Below are positions 7,327 to 16,050 of a DNA stretch of 52,143 nucleotides, one piece after another. Positions within the stretch are counted from its first letter, which is position 1, and the number at the start of each line of letters is the position of its first letter. A model generated the notes under the pieces. It did not search any database and was not told where the DNA came from. It was given only the letters and a program-made list of their open reading frames with translations. The DNA is from Verrucomicrobiales bacterium (GTDB taxonomy: Bacteria; Verrucomicrobiota; Verrucomicrobiia; Limisphaerales; UBA9464), in contig JAIXZE010000431.1 in NCBI GenBank assembly GCA_027489875.1, forward strand, positions 1 through 52,143. Direction: 5' to 3'. The translations under genes were made by a program, and so were the position numbers.

Positions 7327-8496
7327 CTAGAATGGCTTGAAGTTGCCGACGTACAAACCGAAGAGGCGATGATGTTCCTCGATGCAGTAGCGGTCGGTCA
7401 TGCTGGCGAGGTAATCGCACACGGCGCGCTCGAGTCCGATCTTCTCGCAGCGCTTCCGCGCCCCGGGGCCCATCTGTTCCGGGTGCTTCAGGTAGAAGTG
7501 GAACACCTCGGCCAGCATGCGGATGGCGCGCTTGTTGGGCTCGGCAACCACCGGGTGGTAATACAGATTCTTGTAGAGGAACTTCCGGAGCTGGATGTTC
7601 TGACGCCGGCGCTCCGGGCTGTACTGGACGATGGCGCGCTTCTGAGAACGGACGTCGTCCACGGTCTTCACCTTGGCCGCCCTCAGGCGTTCCTCGGTGG
7701 TCAGGACGACATCGGACACCTGGCCGTCGATGATCTCGCGGATGGTGTAATACCGCCGGCTTTCGGCAGGGAGCTTGCCGAACTTCTTCTTCACGGAATG
7801 CGCGGCGAGGCCCCACACCTCGACCTCCTTCAGGAGCCGATCCTCGTCGAGCAGCTTGGAATCCAGACCATCGTCGAGATCGTGGCTGTAGTAGGTGATC
7901 TCGTCCGCAAGGTTGGCGATCTGCGCTTCGAGACTCGGCTGGTGGTGCTCGAAGGTCGCACCACCGGGCGGGTGGTCAAACCCAGTCTGGTGCTTCGCCA
8001 ATCCCTCGCGGACCTCCCAGCTGAGGTTGAGGCCGCTGAACTGCGGATACTTCTGCTCCAGTTCCTCGACGATCCGCAGGCTCTGCTTGTTGTGATCAAA
8101 CCCGCCGTGCCCGCGCATCAGACGGTCCAGCATGTACTCGCCCTTGTGCCCGAACGGCGAATGGCCGAGGTCATGGGCCAGCGCGATGGTCTCCGCCAGA
8201 TCCTCGTTGAGGCCCAGCGCCCGGGCGATGTTCCGCGAGATCGCCGCGACCTCCATCGTGTGCGTCAGGCGCGTGCGCAGATGATCGCCGGTGCCGTTGA
8301 GGAAGACCTGCGTCTTGTACTCCAACCGGCGGAAGGCCCGGCTGTGGATGACCCGGTCCCGATCCCGCTGGAACTGTGTCCGCCAGGTGGGCGGATCCTC
8401 GGCATGGACGCGCCCACGCGTCTCCGCGCTCATTTGTGCGTACGACGCCAGGATCTGACGTTCCCGTGTCTCCAGTTCCAATCGATCAACCGGCAT
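7327..8496 (-). CDS. Deoxyguanosinetriphosphate triphosphohydrolase-like protein (HD domain)
   Basis: 389-residue HD-superfamily dNTP triphosphohydrolase, which removes triphosphate from dNTPs to give the nucleoside. Metal ligands are visible in order: H79 in RTRLTHTMEV, H108-D109 in AHDLGHSPFGHKGE, and a later Asp in TYYSHDLDDGL. RVIHSRAFRRLEYKTQVF is the conserved N-terminal block. I place the start at ATG 8496 (MPVDRLELETRERQ) because the family's conserved N-terminus begins there; an in-frame ATG at 8601 would add 35 unrelated residues. It is upstream of recG on the same strand, consistent with a DNA-metabolism pair. Group 2 dGTPase-like proteins often have broad dNTP specificity, so the exact substrate is open. 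Confidence 0.9.
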   Translation of the reverse strand: MPVDRLELETRERQILASYAQMSAETRGRVHAEDPPTWRTQFQRDRDRVIHSRAFRRLEYKTQVFLNGTGDHLRTRLTHTMEVAAISRNIARALGLNEDLAETIALAHDLGHSPFGHKGEYMLDRLMRGHGGFDHNKQSLRIVEELEQKYPQFSGLNLSWEVREGLAKHQTGFDHPPGGATFEHHQPSLEAQIANLADEITYYSHDLDDGLDSKLLDEDRLLKEVEVWGLAAHSVKKKFGKLPAESRRYYTIREIIDGQVSDVVLTTEERLRAAKVKTVDDVRSQKRAIVQYSPERRRQNIQLRKFLYKNLYYHPVVAEPNKRAIRMLAEVFHFYLKHPEQMGPGARKRCEKIGLERAVCDYLASMTDRYCIEEHHRLFGLYVGNFKPF

Positions 8497-8599
8497 ACGG
8501 GCCAGAGCATGCGACACGATCGGCCCCAAGCAAAGCGCGGCGCGGCGGGACGTGGCCACCAACCTCCTGACGGCTACGTTTGTGGCATCTCCCATAAAC

Positions 8600-8629
8600 A
8601 AAAAGGGGCGGCGCTGTTGGCGCCGCCCC
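8600..8629 (-). terminator. Rho-independent terminator
   Basis: On the minus strand a perfect 9-bp stem (GGGGCGGCG with CGCCGCCCC, 7-nt loop) is followed by TTTTT. It sits ~30 bp after the stop of the ThuA/dehydrogenase gene and insulates it from the dNTPase gene. Confidence 0.85.
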
Positions 8630-8658
8630 GTGATCTCCCAAGCTGGGGTTTCTCCCGA

Positions 8659-11600
8659 TTACTTCTTCGAGGCCCAGTCGAGGGCGTTGACGAGGAGCGC
8701 CTGGTAGGCGGGGTGACTGTGGGAGGCACCGTCGTGGCCCAGCGTGATGGCCGCGATGCGCGACTTCGGATGCTTCACGACGAAGACCATCGGGTAGGTC
8801 TTGTTCTTCTGCTTCGAGTACGCCGTGGCGAGGACCTGGATCTCGGTGCCCTTGGTGTCGGGTTCGAACCAGTAGAGCTCGTCCGCGAGGGTGAACTTCG
8901 CAGGCACACCCTTCATGAGCGGGTGGTTGGGCTCGGTGACGGTGACCTCGAACTCGCCGTAGCGGTCGTGGCCGCGGGAACCGCCACCGCAGAGCTCGCG
9001 GTTGTACTCGGGCCAGTTGCCCTCCCAGTTGTACCAGAGTGACGGGTGCACGAGGAGCATGCCCTTGCCGGAGCGGGCGTGGTTGAGGACGGCGTCGCGC
9101 GTGGCGGCGTCGGTGAACGGCTTGTTGTTGCTCAGGTACAGGACGTCGAGGTCCTTGATCACCGGAGCGAGACCGCCCGTGGTTTCCGTGTAGTTCACGG
9201 CCGCCTTGCCGGTGGCCTTGAGCGTGGCGACATCGGCGAGGTTGAAGAACCTCTGGAAGTCATGGGACGAACCGCCACCCACGATGAGGGTCTTGAGGCC
9301 AGCGCCCCACTCGAACTTGGGCGCGGCCGGAGCTGCGGCCGCGGATTCGCCGCCGGCCGGCAAGGGCGCGAGCAACGCGCCCTCGTTGCCGGGCACTTCG
9401 GCGGTGATGCCCACCCAGGTCGCTGCGACGAAGTTGTTCAAGCTCTCCAGGGTGATCTTCTCGACCACCGCGCGCCCCTTCACCAGCTTGGTGAACGCAC
9501 GGACCTGCTTCCCACCAGCGGCCAACTCGGGGACTTCCTTGGAACCCGGGACATCAAACCGGCCAATGTAGTCGGCGACCTCGATGCCATTCCGGATCAA
9601 GATCTCCTCCGTGGTCCCGCCCGCAAAGTGCAGCGTGACCTTGGTGACCGGCAGACCCTTGGTGTTCTCGCCATTGTACGGGTAAGCCCATCCGCCCACG
9701 CCGCCGAGGAAGTGAAGGCGTCCGATGGCCATGCCGGCCTTCAGCTCGACCTTCGCGGGATAGTTCCGCGCGAGGCCCTCGGTGCCCTTCAGCACGAGCA
9801 GGTTGTTGCCGGTCGGGCTCTTCTGGAGGCTGAGTACGTCGAAGGGCACATCGCCCACCTTGATGGTGCCGTGCTTGCGGAAGCGCACGGTCTCGTCCTT
9901 GGCTTCCTCGTTGGCGTAGATGCCCTTGTTGTTGGCGACATTGAACACGCCGGTCATGTCGAGGATGCGGAATCGATTCTCGTCAGCGCAGATGTAGGTC
10001 AACAGATCGCGCAGACCCTCGGCCCCGAGCTGCTCGAATCCCTCGGGCATCAACGAGCGACCGGTGTTGGTGCGCGACTTGATGTTGTCCTTGCGGATGG
10101 TGTTGTCGCCGGAGGCATCGCGGATGAGGACCTCGGCGTTGTTCTCACGATCGATGACGCCGTTGTAGGTGAGGTCGTCCTTGGTCTCGATGGAGACGGC
10201 GACGAAGTTGGGTTCAACCAACCGGTTCGGATCGACGATGTGGACTAGAAGGTCGGCGGCGCCGTGGGCACCCATGCCGGTGAGATTCGGGGCAAGGTTG
10301 CGTCCCTCGTTCTTGAAGACGTGGCAGCCGGCGCAGTTGGCGGTGTAGAGCTTCTTGCCGTTCTCGATGTTGCCGACCTTCTCGACCTCCGGAACGAAAC
10401 GGGCGATCAACGCCTCCTTCTCCTTCTGCTCGGGCCCCTTCAATCCGTCGATGGTCTCGTTGGCCTTGGCGGCCACGGCCTTGTCGGCGTGCGTGCGGAG
10501 GCGGTGCTGGAAGGCCGGTCCCACCTGCTGGAGGCCGATGGTCTTGTCGGCCAGCGCCTGCACCATGCGCATGGACCAGTCACCGCGCTTGAGGACCGCG
10601 CCGAAGAGCGGTTCCTGCAACTCACCGGACACACGCGAGAACGCGGTGACCAACTGTTCGCCCACCGCGGGTTCAGGGGTCACGCCGAGGGCCTCAATGA
10701 CCCGGCGCTGCAATGCGGTGGAACCGTTGCCACCGAGCAAGGCACCGACCGACGGGATGATGCCGGCGTCGAGACGACGGACACCGAGGAGGTTGATGGC
10801 GACCTGGGCGCGCTGGTCATCGGCGAGGGAGGTGTCGCCCAGGCTCGTGCGCAACTTGGCGACCACGGGCTTGAGCGCTTCGCTCATGGCTCCGTTCTTG
10901 TCCCAGCGGGCGACGAGCGGGAGGACCGCACCGGGCAGGCCGGGGCGGCTGGATTGAATCATCGACCCGAAGGCGGACTGCAAATCCGAGCTCCACGCGG
11001 GAACCACGTCGGCCTTGAGGGCGGTGGCGAGGGTTTCCAGTGCGGATTGCTTCAACGCGTCGGCGGACGCCGGCTGCTTCGCGAGGAGCGAGATGACCTG
11101 GGCGACCTGGCCGGCATCGCCCTTGTTCGCGAGGACGCGGACCGTATGGCCCACGAAGTCCGCGAGGAACGCGGGATCCTTCGCCTGGAAAGCGGCCTGG
11201 ACGAACATCGACGGATTGTTGGCGGCCACGCCGAGTGCGGCGGACTGGAGATGCTTGTCCTTCAACTCGGGCCAGAGCGCGACGATCTCAGCGGCGATCG
11301 CCGGGGTGGCTTCGAGCGACGCCATCGCGAGGAGGGCGTTGATCTGGACGCGCGGTTCCGGAGAGCGGATGGAAGCCTGGACAGCGGAACCGACGGGACC
11401 GGAGGCGGGCCGTGCGCCGCCGGTGGCGGAAGCTTCGGCAACGACCTTCAGGGCGTTCTTGCGAAGGACCGGATCGGTGTCGTTGAGGGCGAGGAGGAGA
11501 TCCTTCTGTTCGAGGGCACCGACGTTGTTGAGCGCCCACATGGCATGCATGCGCGAGAGGCTCGGCTTGCCCGCGGCGACGGCCTGGGAAAGGGCTGCCT

Positions 11601-13794
11601 TGGAGAACGTCGCGGGCTGTTCGGACAGCAGGCGGTGAGCGGTCATGCGCACCCAGCCGTTCGGGTGGTCCAGCAGGGCCACGAGGCCTGCGGCGTCCTT
11701 CGAGTCAAACTTCCACGCGGGAAGCGTCTTCGCCTGCTTGTGCTGCACGCGCCAGATCCGGCCGAAGTGATGATCACGGTCGGGACGGGTGGCCGCGTTG
11801 CGGGCACCGTGGGCCGGGCCGCGGGTGTCGTTGTGGATCGCGGCCTGGTTGTAGAAGTCGACGATGTACAACGCGCCGTCCGGTCCGATGCGTTCGTGAA
11901 CGGGGCGGAACCAGAGATCGGTCGAAGCGACGAACTCGGTCTCTTCCCGGCCCGCTTCCTTGGAAGCCACGTACGTCACACCCTTCGGCGTGAGGAGCTC
12001 GTTGTGGACGAGGCTCATCGTGGTCTCGGAGGTGAAGTGGGAGCCATTGTAGCGCTCCGGCCACGCACCACCGTTGTAGATGCAGCAGCCCGCCGCCGCG
12101 GTGAAGAATCCAACCCAGTCGATCTGCACATACGCCGGACGGGTGTGCTTCACCGCCGGGAAGATCTTCTGGTGATCGGGAGCCACGAAGGACGAGCGAA
12201 TGCCGCCCACGGAGGCCTTGGCGAGCGCCTTCTCCGGCATCACGACATGCAGGAAATGCTCGCCGCAGGTGGCCGTCGTGTAGAAGACCTCGCCGTCCGG
12301 TGCGAAGTCGAAGCCCCACGTATTGCAGGTGCCCGCCGCATACTGCTCGATGGCGCTGCCATCGGGACGGAAACGGATGACGCCGGCCGTGATGCGACCG
12401 AAGTCCTTCTTGCCGTCGAGGGACTTCGGCGAACCCGCCGAATACCCGACCGCGCCATAGATCCAGCCGTCCATGCCCCAGCGGAAATTGTTGATGACGG
12501 CGTGGGTGTCGAAGTTCCCGAAGCCGGTGAAGAGGGTGATCTTCTCGCTGCCTTCGATCATGTCGCAGACGCCGTCGCCGTTCTTGTCGCGAAGCCAGAG
12601 GATCTCGGGGGCCTGGGCGACGATGACGCCGTCCTTGTGGAACACGAGCGAGGTGACGAGTTCGAGTCCGTCCGCGAAGACGTGCTTCTTGTCCATGACG
12701 CCGTCGCGGTTGGTGTCTTCCAGCCACGCGATGCGGTCGCGGGCGGGGCGGTCTTCCTTGTCACCGGCAGGCGTCTGGCCCGGGTTCTTGAGGAAGACGG
12801 GGGCAATGGGGCGGTCGTTCTTGTTGATGGTGCGGCCGCCGGGGTACTCGGGCGTCTCGGCGACCCAGACCTTGCCGCTGGGGTCCCAGTCCATGGAGAT
12901 GGCCTTCTCCAGCAGGGGCTCGGAGGCCACCAGCTTCACTTCGAACTCGGGATGCGTGTTGACCTTCGCGGCCGCCTTCTCGGGCGCCACGGGTCCACCC
13001 TCCGGGTACTTCAGGGACGCGAGTTCCTCGGGCTTGCAGAATTCATCGACGTTGTCGCGCCGGCCGGCCCAGGCAATCGAGCGCAGGACCATGGCCTTGT
13101 AGTGCGGGCTCTGGAAGGAGACGTACTCGTGGCCGGGAAGGCTGACGATGGAACGGTAGGGCTTGGTGCCACCGGGCCAGGTCTTCTCGTAGGTCCAGAT
13201 CTGCGGCGCGATCACGAACACGCTGTGGAAGCTCGTGGCCAGGACGTTCACGTCCGGAGCCATGTCGAGGTCGTAGTAGATCTCGTCCTTCCAGTCGAAA
13301 TTGGAGATGCCACGGGTCACCGGATGCTCGGTGTTCACGAAGTACACGCCGACTTCGCCCTCGTACCACTTGGTCTTCTTCTCTCCGTCCCAGCGCCACG
13401 CGCCGCCCATGACCTGCTTGGCCCATTCGTGCTGGTCACCGGAGACGACGCCGTCGTGCAACACGACGAGTCCGCCGCCGCGTTGGAGGAACTTCTCGAA
13501 GTTCGCCCGGTTCTCGCCGGTGATCTTCATGCCGTCGGCCGCGAAGACGACGACCACGTCGGTCTTTTCGAGCTGGGCGGCGGTGGGCAGTTCCATGGCG
13601 CCGTCCACCTGGACACCGCGTTGACCCAAGATCTGGGTGTATTCCCCGAGGAAACGGGGGTGGTCGTGCTGGCCGGGGCCGTGTGTTTTGACTCCGGCGC
13701 GGATGAACACGCGGAGGGGATCGGCCGCCTGGTTCGCAACGGCCAGAAGGCCGGCGAACAGGAGACCGCAGAGGCGGATGAACTTCGTCGTCAT
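8659..13794 (-). CDS. Giant secreted ThuA - PVC dehydrogenase - HEAT - cytochrome c - ThuA protein
   Basis: 1711-residue exported protein. Signal peptide MTTKFIRLCGLLFAGLLAVA fixes the start at 13794. Order of parts: a ThuA/glutamine-amidotransferase-like domain (~30-270, LRVFIRAGVKTHGPGQHDH); a PVC-type membrane-bound dehydrogenase beta-propeller (~285-690, WVAETPEYPGG); HEAT-like helical repeats (~700-1100); a cytochrome c domain with CAGCH at 1154-1158 and a downstream Met candidate in SLMPEGFEQL; a beta-sandwich stretch; then a second ThuA-like domain (~1500-1711, LIVGGGSSHDFQRF). These families occur in planctomycete and verrucomicrobial carbohydrate use and are thought to oxidise sugars with electron transfer to haem. 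The two flanking ThuA modules are unusual. A terminator follows it. Substrate unknown. Confidence 0.85.
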   Translation of the reverse strand: MTTKFIRLCGLLFAGLLAVANQAADPLRVFIRAGVKTHGPGQHDHPRFLGEYTQILGQRGVQVDGAMELPTAAQLEKTDVVVVFAADGMKITGENRANFEKFLQRGGGLVVLHDGVVSGDQHEWAKQVMGGAWRWDGEKKTKWYEGEVGVYFVNTEHPVTRGISNFDWKDEIYYDLDMAPDVNVLATSFHSVFVIAPQIWTYEKTWPGGTKPYRSIVSLPGHEYVSFQSPHYKAMVLRSIAWAGRRDNVDEFCKPEELASLKYPEGGPVAPEKAAAKVNTHPEFEVKLVASEPLLEKAISMDWDPSGKVWVAETPEYPGGRTINKNDRPIAPVFLKNPGQTPAGDKEDRPARDRIAWLEDTNRDGVMDKKHVFADGLELVTSLVFHKDGVIVAQAPEILWLRDKNGDGVCDMIEGSEKITLFTGFGNFDTHAVINNFRWGMDGWIYGAVGYSAGSPKSLDGKKDFGRITAGVIRFRPDGSAIEQYAAGTCNTWGFDFAPDGEVFYTTATCGEHFLHVVMPEKALAKASVGGIRSSFVAPDHQKIFPAVKHTRPAYVQIDWVGFFTAAAGCCIYNGGAWPERYNGSHFTSETTMSLVHNELLTPKGVTYVASKEAGREETEFVASTDLWFRPVHERIGPDGALYIVDFYNQAAIHNDTRGPAHGARNAATRPDRDHHFGRIWRVQHKQAKTLPAWKFDSKDAAGLVALLDHPNGWVRMTAHRLLSEQPATFSKAALSQAVAAGKPSLSRMHAMWALNNVGALEQKDLLLALNDTDPVLRKNALKVVAEASATGGARPASGPVGSAVQASIRSPEPRVQINALLAMASLEATPAIAAEIVALWPELKDKHLQSAALGVAANNPSMFVQAAFQAKDPAFLADFVGHTVRVLANKGDAGQVAQVISLLAKQPASADALKQSALETLATALKADVVPAWSSDLQSAFGSMIQSSRPGLPGAVLPLVARWDKNGAMSEALKPVVAKLRTSLGDTSLADDQRAQVAINLLGVRRLDAGIIPSVGALLGGNGSTALQRRVIEALGVTPEPAVGEQLVTAFSRVSGELQEPLFGAVLKRGDWSMRMVQALADKTIGLQQVGPAFQHRLRTHADKAVAAKANETIDGLKGPEQKEKEALIARFVPEVEKVGNIENGKKLYTANCAGCHVFKNEGRNLAPNLTGMGAHGAADLLVHIVDPNRLVEPNFVAVSIETKDDLTYNGVIDRENNAEVLIRDASGDNTIRKDNIKSRTNTGRSLMPEGFEQLGAEGLRDLLTYICADENRFRILDMTGVFNVANNKGIYANEEAKDETVRFRKHGTIKVGDVPFDVLSLQKSPTGNNLLVLKGTEGLARNYPAKVELKAGMAIGRLHFLGGVGGWAYPYNGENTKGLPVTKVTLHFAGGTTEEILIRNGIEVADYIGRFDVPGSKEVPELAAGGKQVRAFTKLVKGRAVVEKITLESLNNFVAATWVGITAEVPGNEGALLAPLPAGGESAAAAPAAPKFEWGAGLKTLIVGGGSSHDFQRFFNLADVATLKATGKAAVNYTETTGGLAPVIKDLDVLYLSNNKPFTDAATRDAVLNHARSGKGMLLVHPSLWYNWEGNWPEYNRELCGGGSRGHDRYGEFEVTVTEPNHPLMKGVPAKFTLADELYWFEPDTKGTEIQVLATAYSKQKNKTYPMVFVVKHPKSRIAAITLGHDGASHSHPAYQALLVNALDWASKK

Positions 13795-13927
13795 GGCAAT
13801 GGTGTCCTGAAAACCTGAACCGCGACGATAGCCCGGCCAACCAAATTCACAGCCGTTCCACGTCACGGGGACTTTGGGATGGTGCGTCGGGAACCGCGGT
13901 CGGACCATGCCGTTGCGGCACGCATAG

Positions 13928-14560
13928 CTATCGGGAATCCACGTCAGTCCCCCGGCCCGATCCATTCCCGAACGCCTCCTTGAGCTGCTGTTCCATGCGC
14001 TTCTCGCCTGCGGCCTCGCCGAACCATTGATGGAGGACGAGCACATTTCCTGCAGCCCAGACGCCAAACCCAAGCGTCAGCACCAGAGCCTCCGCGACGG
14101 GCAGCATTCCCCACAACCGCAGGACCGCCCATCCCGCCGCGGCAGACCAGACCAGGCAGAAGTGGAGGGTGAACCAGTTGAACAGGGTCCATTCCCTGCC
14201 CCACACGAGGCCGCTCAACTTGCGGGCGGCATGTGGATAGAAGTACTCGGCTTCCATCTCGCTCGCGATGAGCACACGGGTTCCGAGCAACCGGTTGATC
14301 TGGCCTTCCAGCGCGCGGGCATGCACCCGGGCGAAATCACAGTTGCACAGGAAGAACGACGCCGTCATCCCCGCCGTCACCACCCCGATCGGCACCAGCG
14401 AAAGCGCCAGCACCGAACCGTCCCGCAACGCCCACAGGATCGCCGCGGTGCTGACCAGCAGGAGCGTGAAGAATTTACGGTTGTAGGCGTACTGCATCGC
14501 CCGCATCCGCTCCAACTGGCGGGTCCAGGCGTCGTACTTCATCCGCTCAAGGTCGGTCAT
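13928..14560 (-). CDS. Small integral membrane protein, unknown function
   Basis: 210 residues, about four membrane segments arranged as two hairpins: FFTLLLVSTAAILWAL and ALSLVPIGVVTAGMTASFFL, then FTLHFCLVWSAAAGWAVL and AEALVLTLGFGVWAAGNVLVL. A charged N-terminal helix (MTDLERMKYDAWTRQLERMR) precedes them, and the tail is hydrophilic (EKRMEQQLKEAF). The central loop carries HARALEGQINRLLG. Its architecture resembles uncharacterised small membrane proteins with cytoplasmic termini. It lies 133 bp upstream of the ThuA/dehydrogenase gene on the same strand, but the product gives no clue to a shared job. Confidence 0.65.
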   Translation of the reverse strand: MTDLERMKYDAWTRQLERMRAMQYAYNRKFFTLLLVSTAAILWALRDGSVLALSLVPIGVVTAGMTASFFLCNCDFARVHARALEGQINRLLGTRVLIASEMEAEYFYPHAARKLSGLVWGREWTLFNWFTLHFCLVWSAAAGWAVLRLWGMLPVAEALVLTLGFGVWAAGNVLVLHQWFGEAAGEKRMEQQLKEAFGNGSGRGTDVDSR

Positions 14561-14880
14561 GGGGGGAGTTGGAAGTTTCGAGTTTCAAGTTTCAAGGTTG
14601 AAGCCGGAAACTGCCCGCATCCGGAACGAGGGGGGCGACGTGCAGGTCGCCATTCAAGAGCCTTTGCCACGTCGATCCAGACATCGCCGCCTGCGCCCGG
14701 CTTTGCTCGGGATCGGTTCCGCCATCGGAATCGAGTTCCTGGAACAATCCCGAACTCGAACTCGGTCCCGATGCCCGGGATGGATCAGGCATCCACTGGG
14801 AGCCCCTCAGGAAAACCCGCTGAATCGCCAATCCCGTGAATGGCCCGACAGGTTTCCCCACGCATCACCACGCCACCCCC
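14561..14880. repeat. Intergenic region with degenerate heptamers and a hairpin
   Basis: No gene seen. It opens with AGTTTCA-type heptamers (~14571-14598), then carries a diverged copy of the 806-880 sequence including GGCGAC/GTCGCC at 14634-14651 and 'CATCGCCGCC'. The remainder has no feature I can identify. Confidence 0.6.
14634..14651. repeat. Hairpin of the GGCGAC family
   Basis: Arms GGCGAC and GTCGCC, loop GTGCAG. Flanking bases match those of the hairpin pair at 811-868. Confidence 0.45.
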
Positions 14881-15894
14881 CTACCGCAATTGGAGTCCTT
14901 CGAGCACGAGACGAAATCCAACGTCATCGAACGGAAAATCGGGCGGCAGCAGAGTGCGACCCGAAGAAAGAAGTTCCTCGGGTTCCATGGAAAAAAAGGA
15001 ACCTCCGCGCAAAACCCGGCCTGCACCCTCGGAATAAAAGGAATCCTCGCACCATTCCCAGACATTGCCATCAAGATCATGAAGCCCGAGGGGCGATGCC
15101 GGAAACGAGCCCACGGGTGACGTGGTTGCAAAACCGTCCTCATAATCGACGATCCACTTGCCACTTTTGAATGAGTCCCTGGCGGCTCGATCAAGGAAGT
15201 TGCCCGTCCGTGCGGGTGGCGGGAACTGGTTGCCCCAAGGATAAACGCCCTTGATCTGCTTGTCCTTCTGCTTGGGAGAACCTTTCCCCTCGCGGTCGCC
15301 GATGCCGACCGCCCAACTCCATTCCTTGTCCGTCGGCAGGCGATACCGTGCGGGGGTGGGAATCTTTTCCTCGCGGCGCTCCTTCTCTGTCAGCCAGGCG
15401 GCAAAATCCTGGGCACCTTCCCAAGTCACATTGACCACCGGACAGGTGTCGACGGGTGTGACCGGTTGCTTCAAAAGCACCGCGTCCTTCCACGAATTCG
15501 TCGCGATCTTCTCTGAAGTCGCATAGGCCTGATAATCCTTCACCCGCGTCTCCCAGATGCTGAAGAGGACGGTTTGCGTACCGACATTCACCGGCACGAA
15601 TCGCATCCCCAGCGAGTTCGAGAAGGGGACGGAGTATTTCCCTTCACTGTGATTGGTGCCCTTGCTGGAAAGCGCTGGGGCTCCCTGGGCCGCCGCGCCG
15701 ACTGCCTGAGCGGGCTTCGAGTTGGAGGCATCTGATTCGCGCTTTTTCCCGGCACCACTTTCTCCCCGATCCGGACCACATCCGACCGCCAGAAGCCACG
15801 CCAAAGGCAAAATCAGCCCGGCAAGGCGGGCACCAAACCTCCGGAACCGAGGGTCATGACGCAGAACAACGGGTCTGGGGTGCATGGGTAGCAT
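14881..15894 (-). CDS. SUMF1/FGE-like lipoprotein without the catalytic cysteines
   Basis: 337-residue protein with a lipoprotein signal (GLILPLAWLLAVGC, lipid Cys near residue 39), a Ser/Ala/Lys linker, then a formylglycine-generating-enzyme-like (SUMF1, C-type-lectin-related) domain from about residue 90. Family landmarks are NSLGMRFVPV, RLPTDKEWSWAVG, GLHDLDGNVWEWCED, GRVLRGGSFF and VGFRLV. True formylglycine-generating enzymes place two active Cys shortly after the RGGSW/F motif. Here the stretch between RGGSFF and VGFRLV contains no Cys, so sulfatase activation is unlikely and a binding or structural role fits better. The start may be ATG 15894 or ATG 15885. No sulfatase gene is nearby. 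Confidence 0.8.
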   Translation of the reverse strand: MLPMHPRPVVLRHDPRFRRFGARLAGLILPLAWLLAVGCGPDRGESGAGKKRESDASNSKPAQAVGAAAQGAPALSSKGTNHSEGKYSVPFSNSLGMRFVPVNVGTQTVLFSIWETRVKDYQAYATSEKIATNSWKDAVLLKQPVTPVDTCPVVNVTWEGAQDFAAWLTEKERREEKIPTPARYRLPTDKEWSWAVGIGDREGKGSPKQKDKQIKGVYPWGNQFPPPARTGNFLDRAARDSFKSGKWIVDYEDGFATTSPVGSFPASPLGLHDLDGNVWEWCEDSFYSEGAGRVLRGGSFFSMEPEELLSSGRTLLPPDFPFDDVGFRLVLEGLQLR

Positions 15895-15993
15895 ATGAAA
15901 GCCCGGATTTGGTGAAGGGCATGAACTTCATAAACGCCCTCCGCTCAGAACGTCCAGCAGGATTCCAAGATCTGGGAACTGGCCACCGGAAAC

Positions 15994-16025
15994 AAAAAGG
16001 CGTCGCCCCGGACCGGGGCGACGCC
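15994..16025 (-). terminator. Rho-independent terminator
   Basis: On the minus strand a perfect 12-bp stem (GGCGTCGCCCCG with its complement, 3-nt loop) is followed by TTTTT. It lies just after the stop of the lectin/Ig-repeat gene. Confidence 0.88.
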
Positions 16026-16050
16026 GTGAACGCGAACGATTGAACCGCGC

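Noticed and set aside
10264..13818. A 1184-codon open frame on the plus strand
   Set aside because: It is exactly antisense to the ThuA/dehydrogenase gene, whose signal peptide, CAGCH motif and terminator are convincing. The translation is Gly/Val/His-rich with no domain, as expected from high-GC antisense frames.
14881..15894. Sulfatase-activating formylglycine enzyme
   Set aside because: Fold present but the catalytic Cys pair is missing and no sulfatase gene is nearby.
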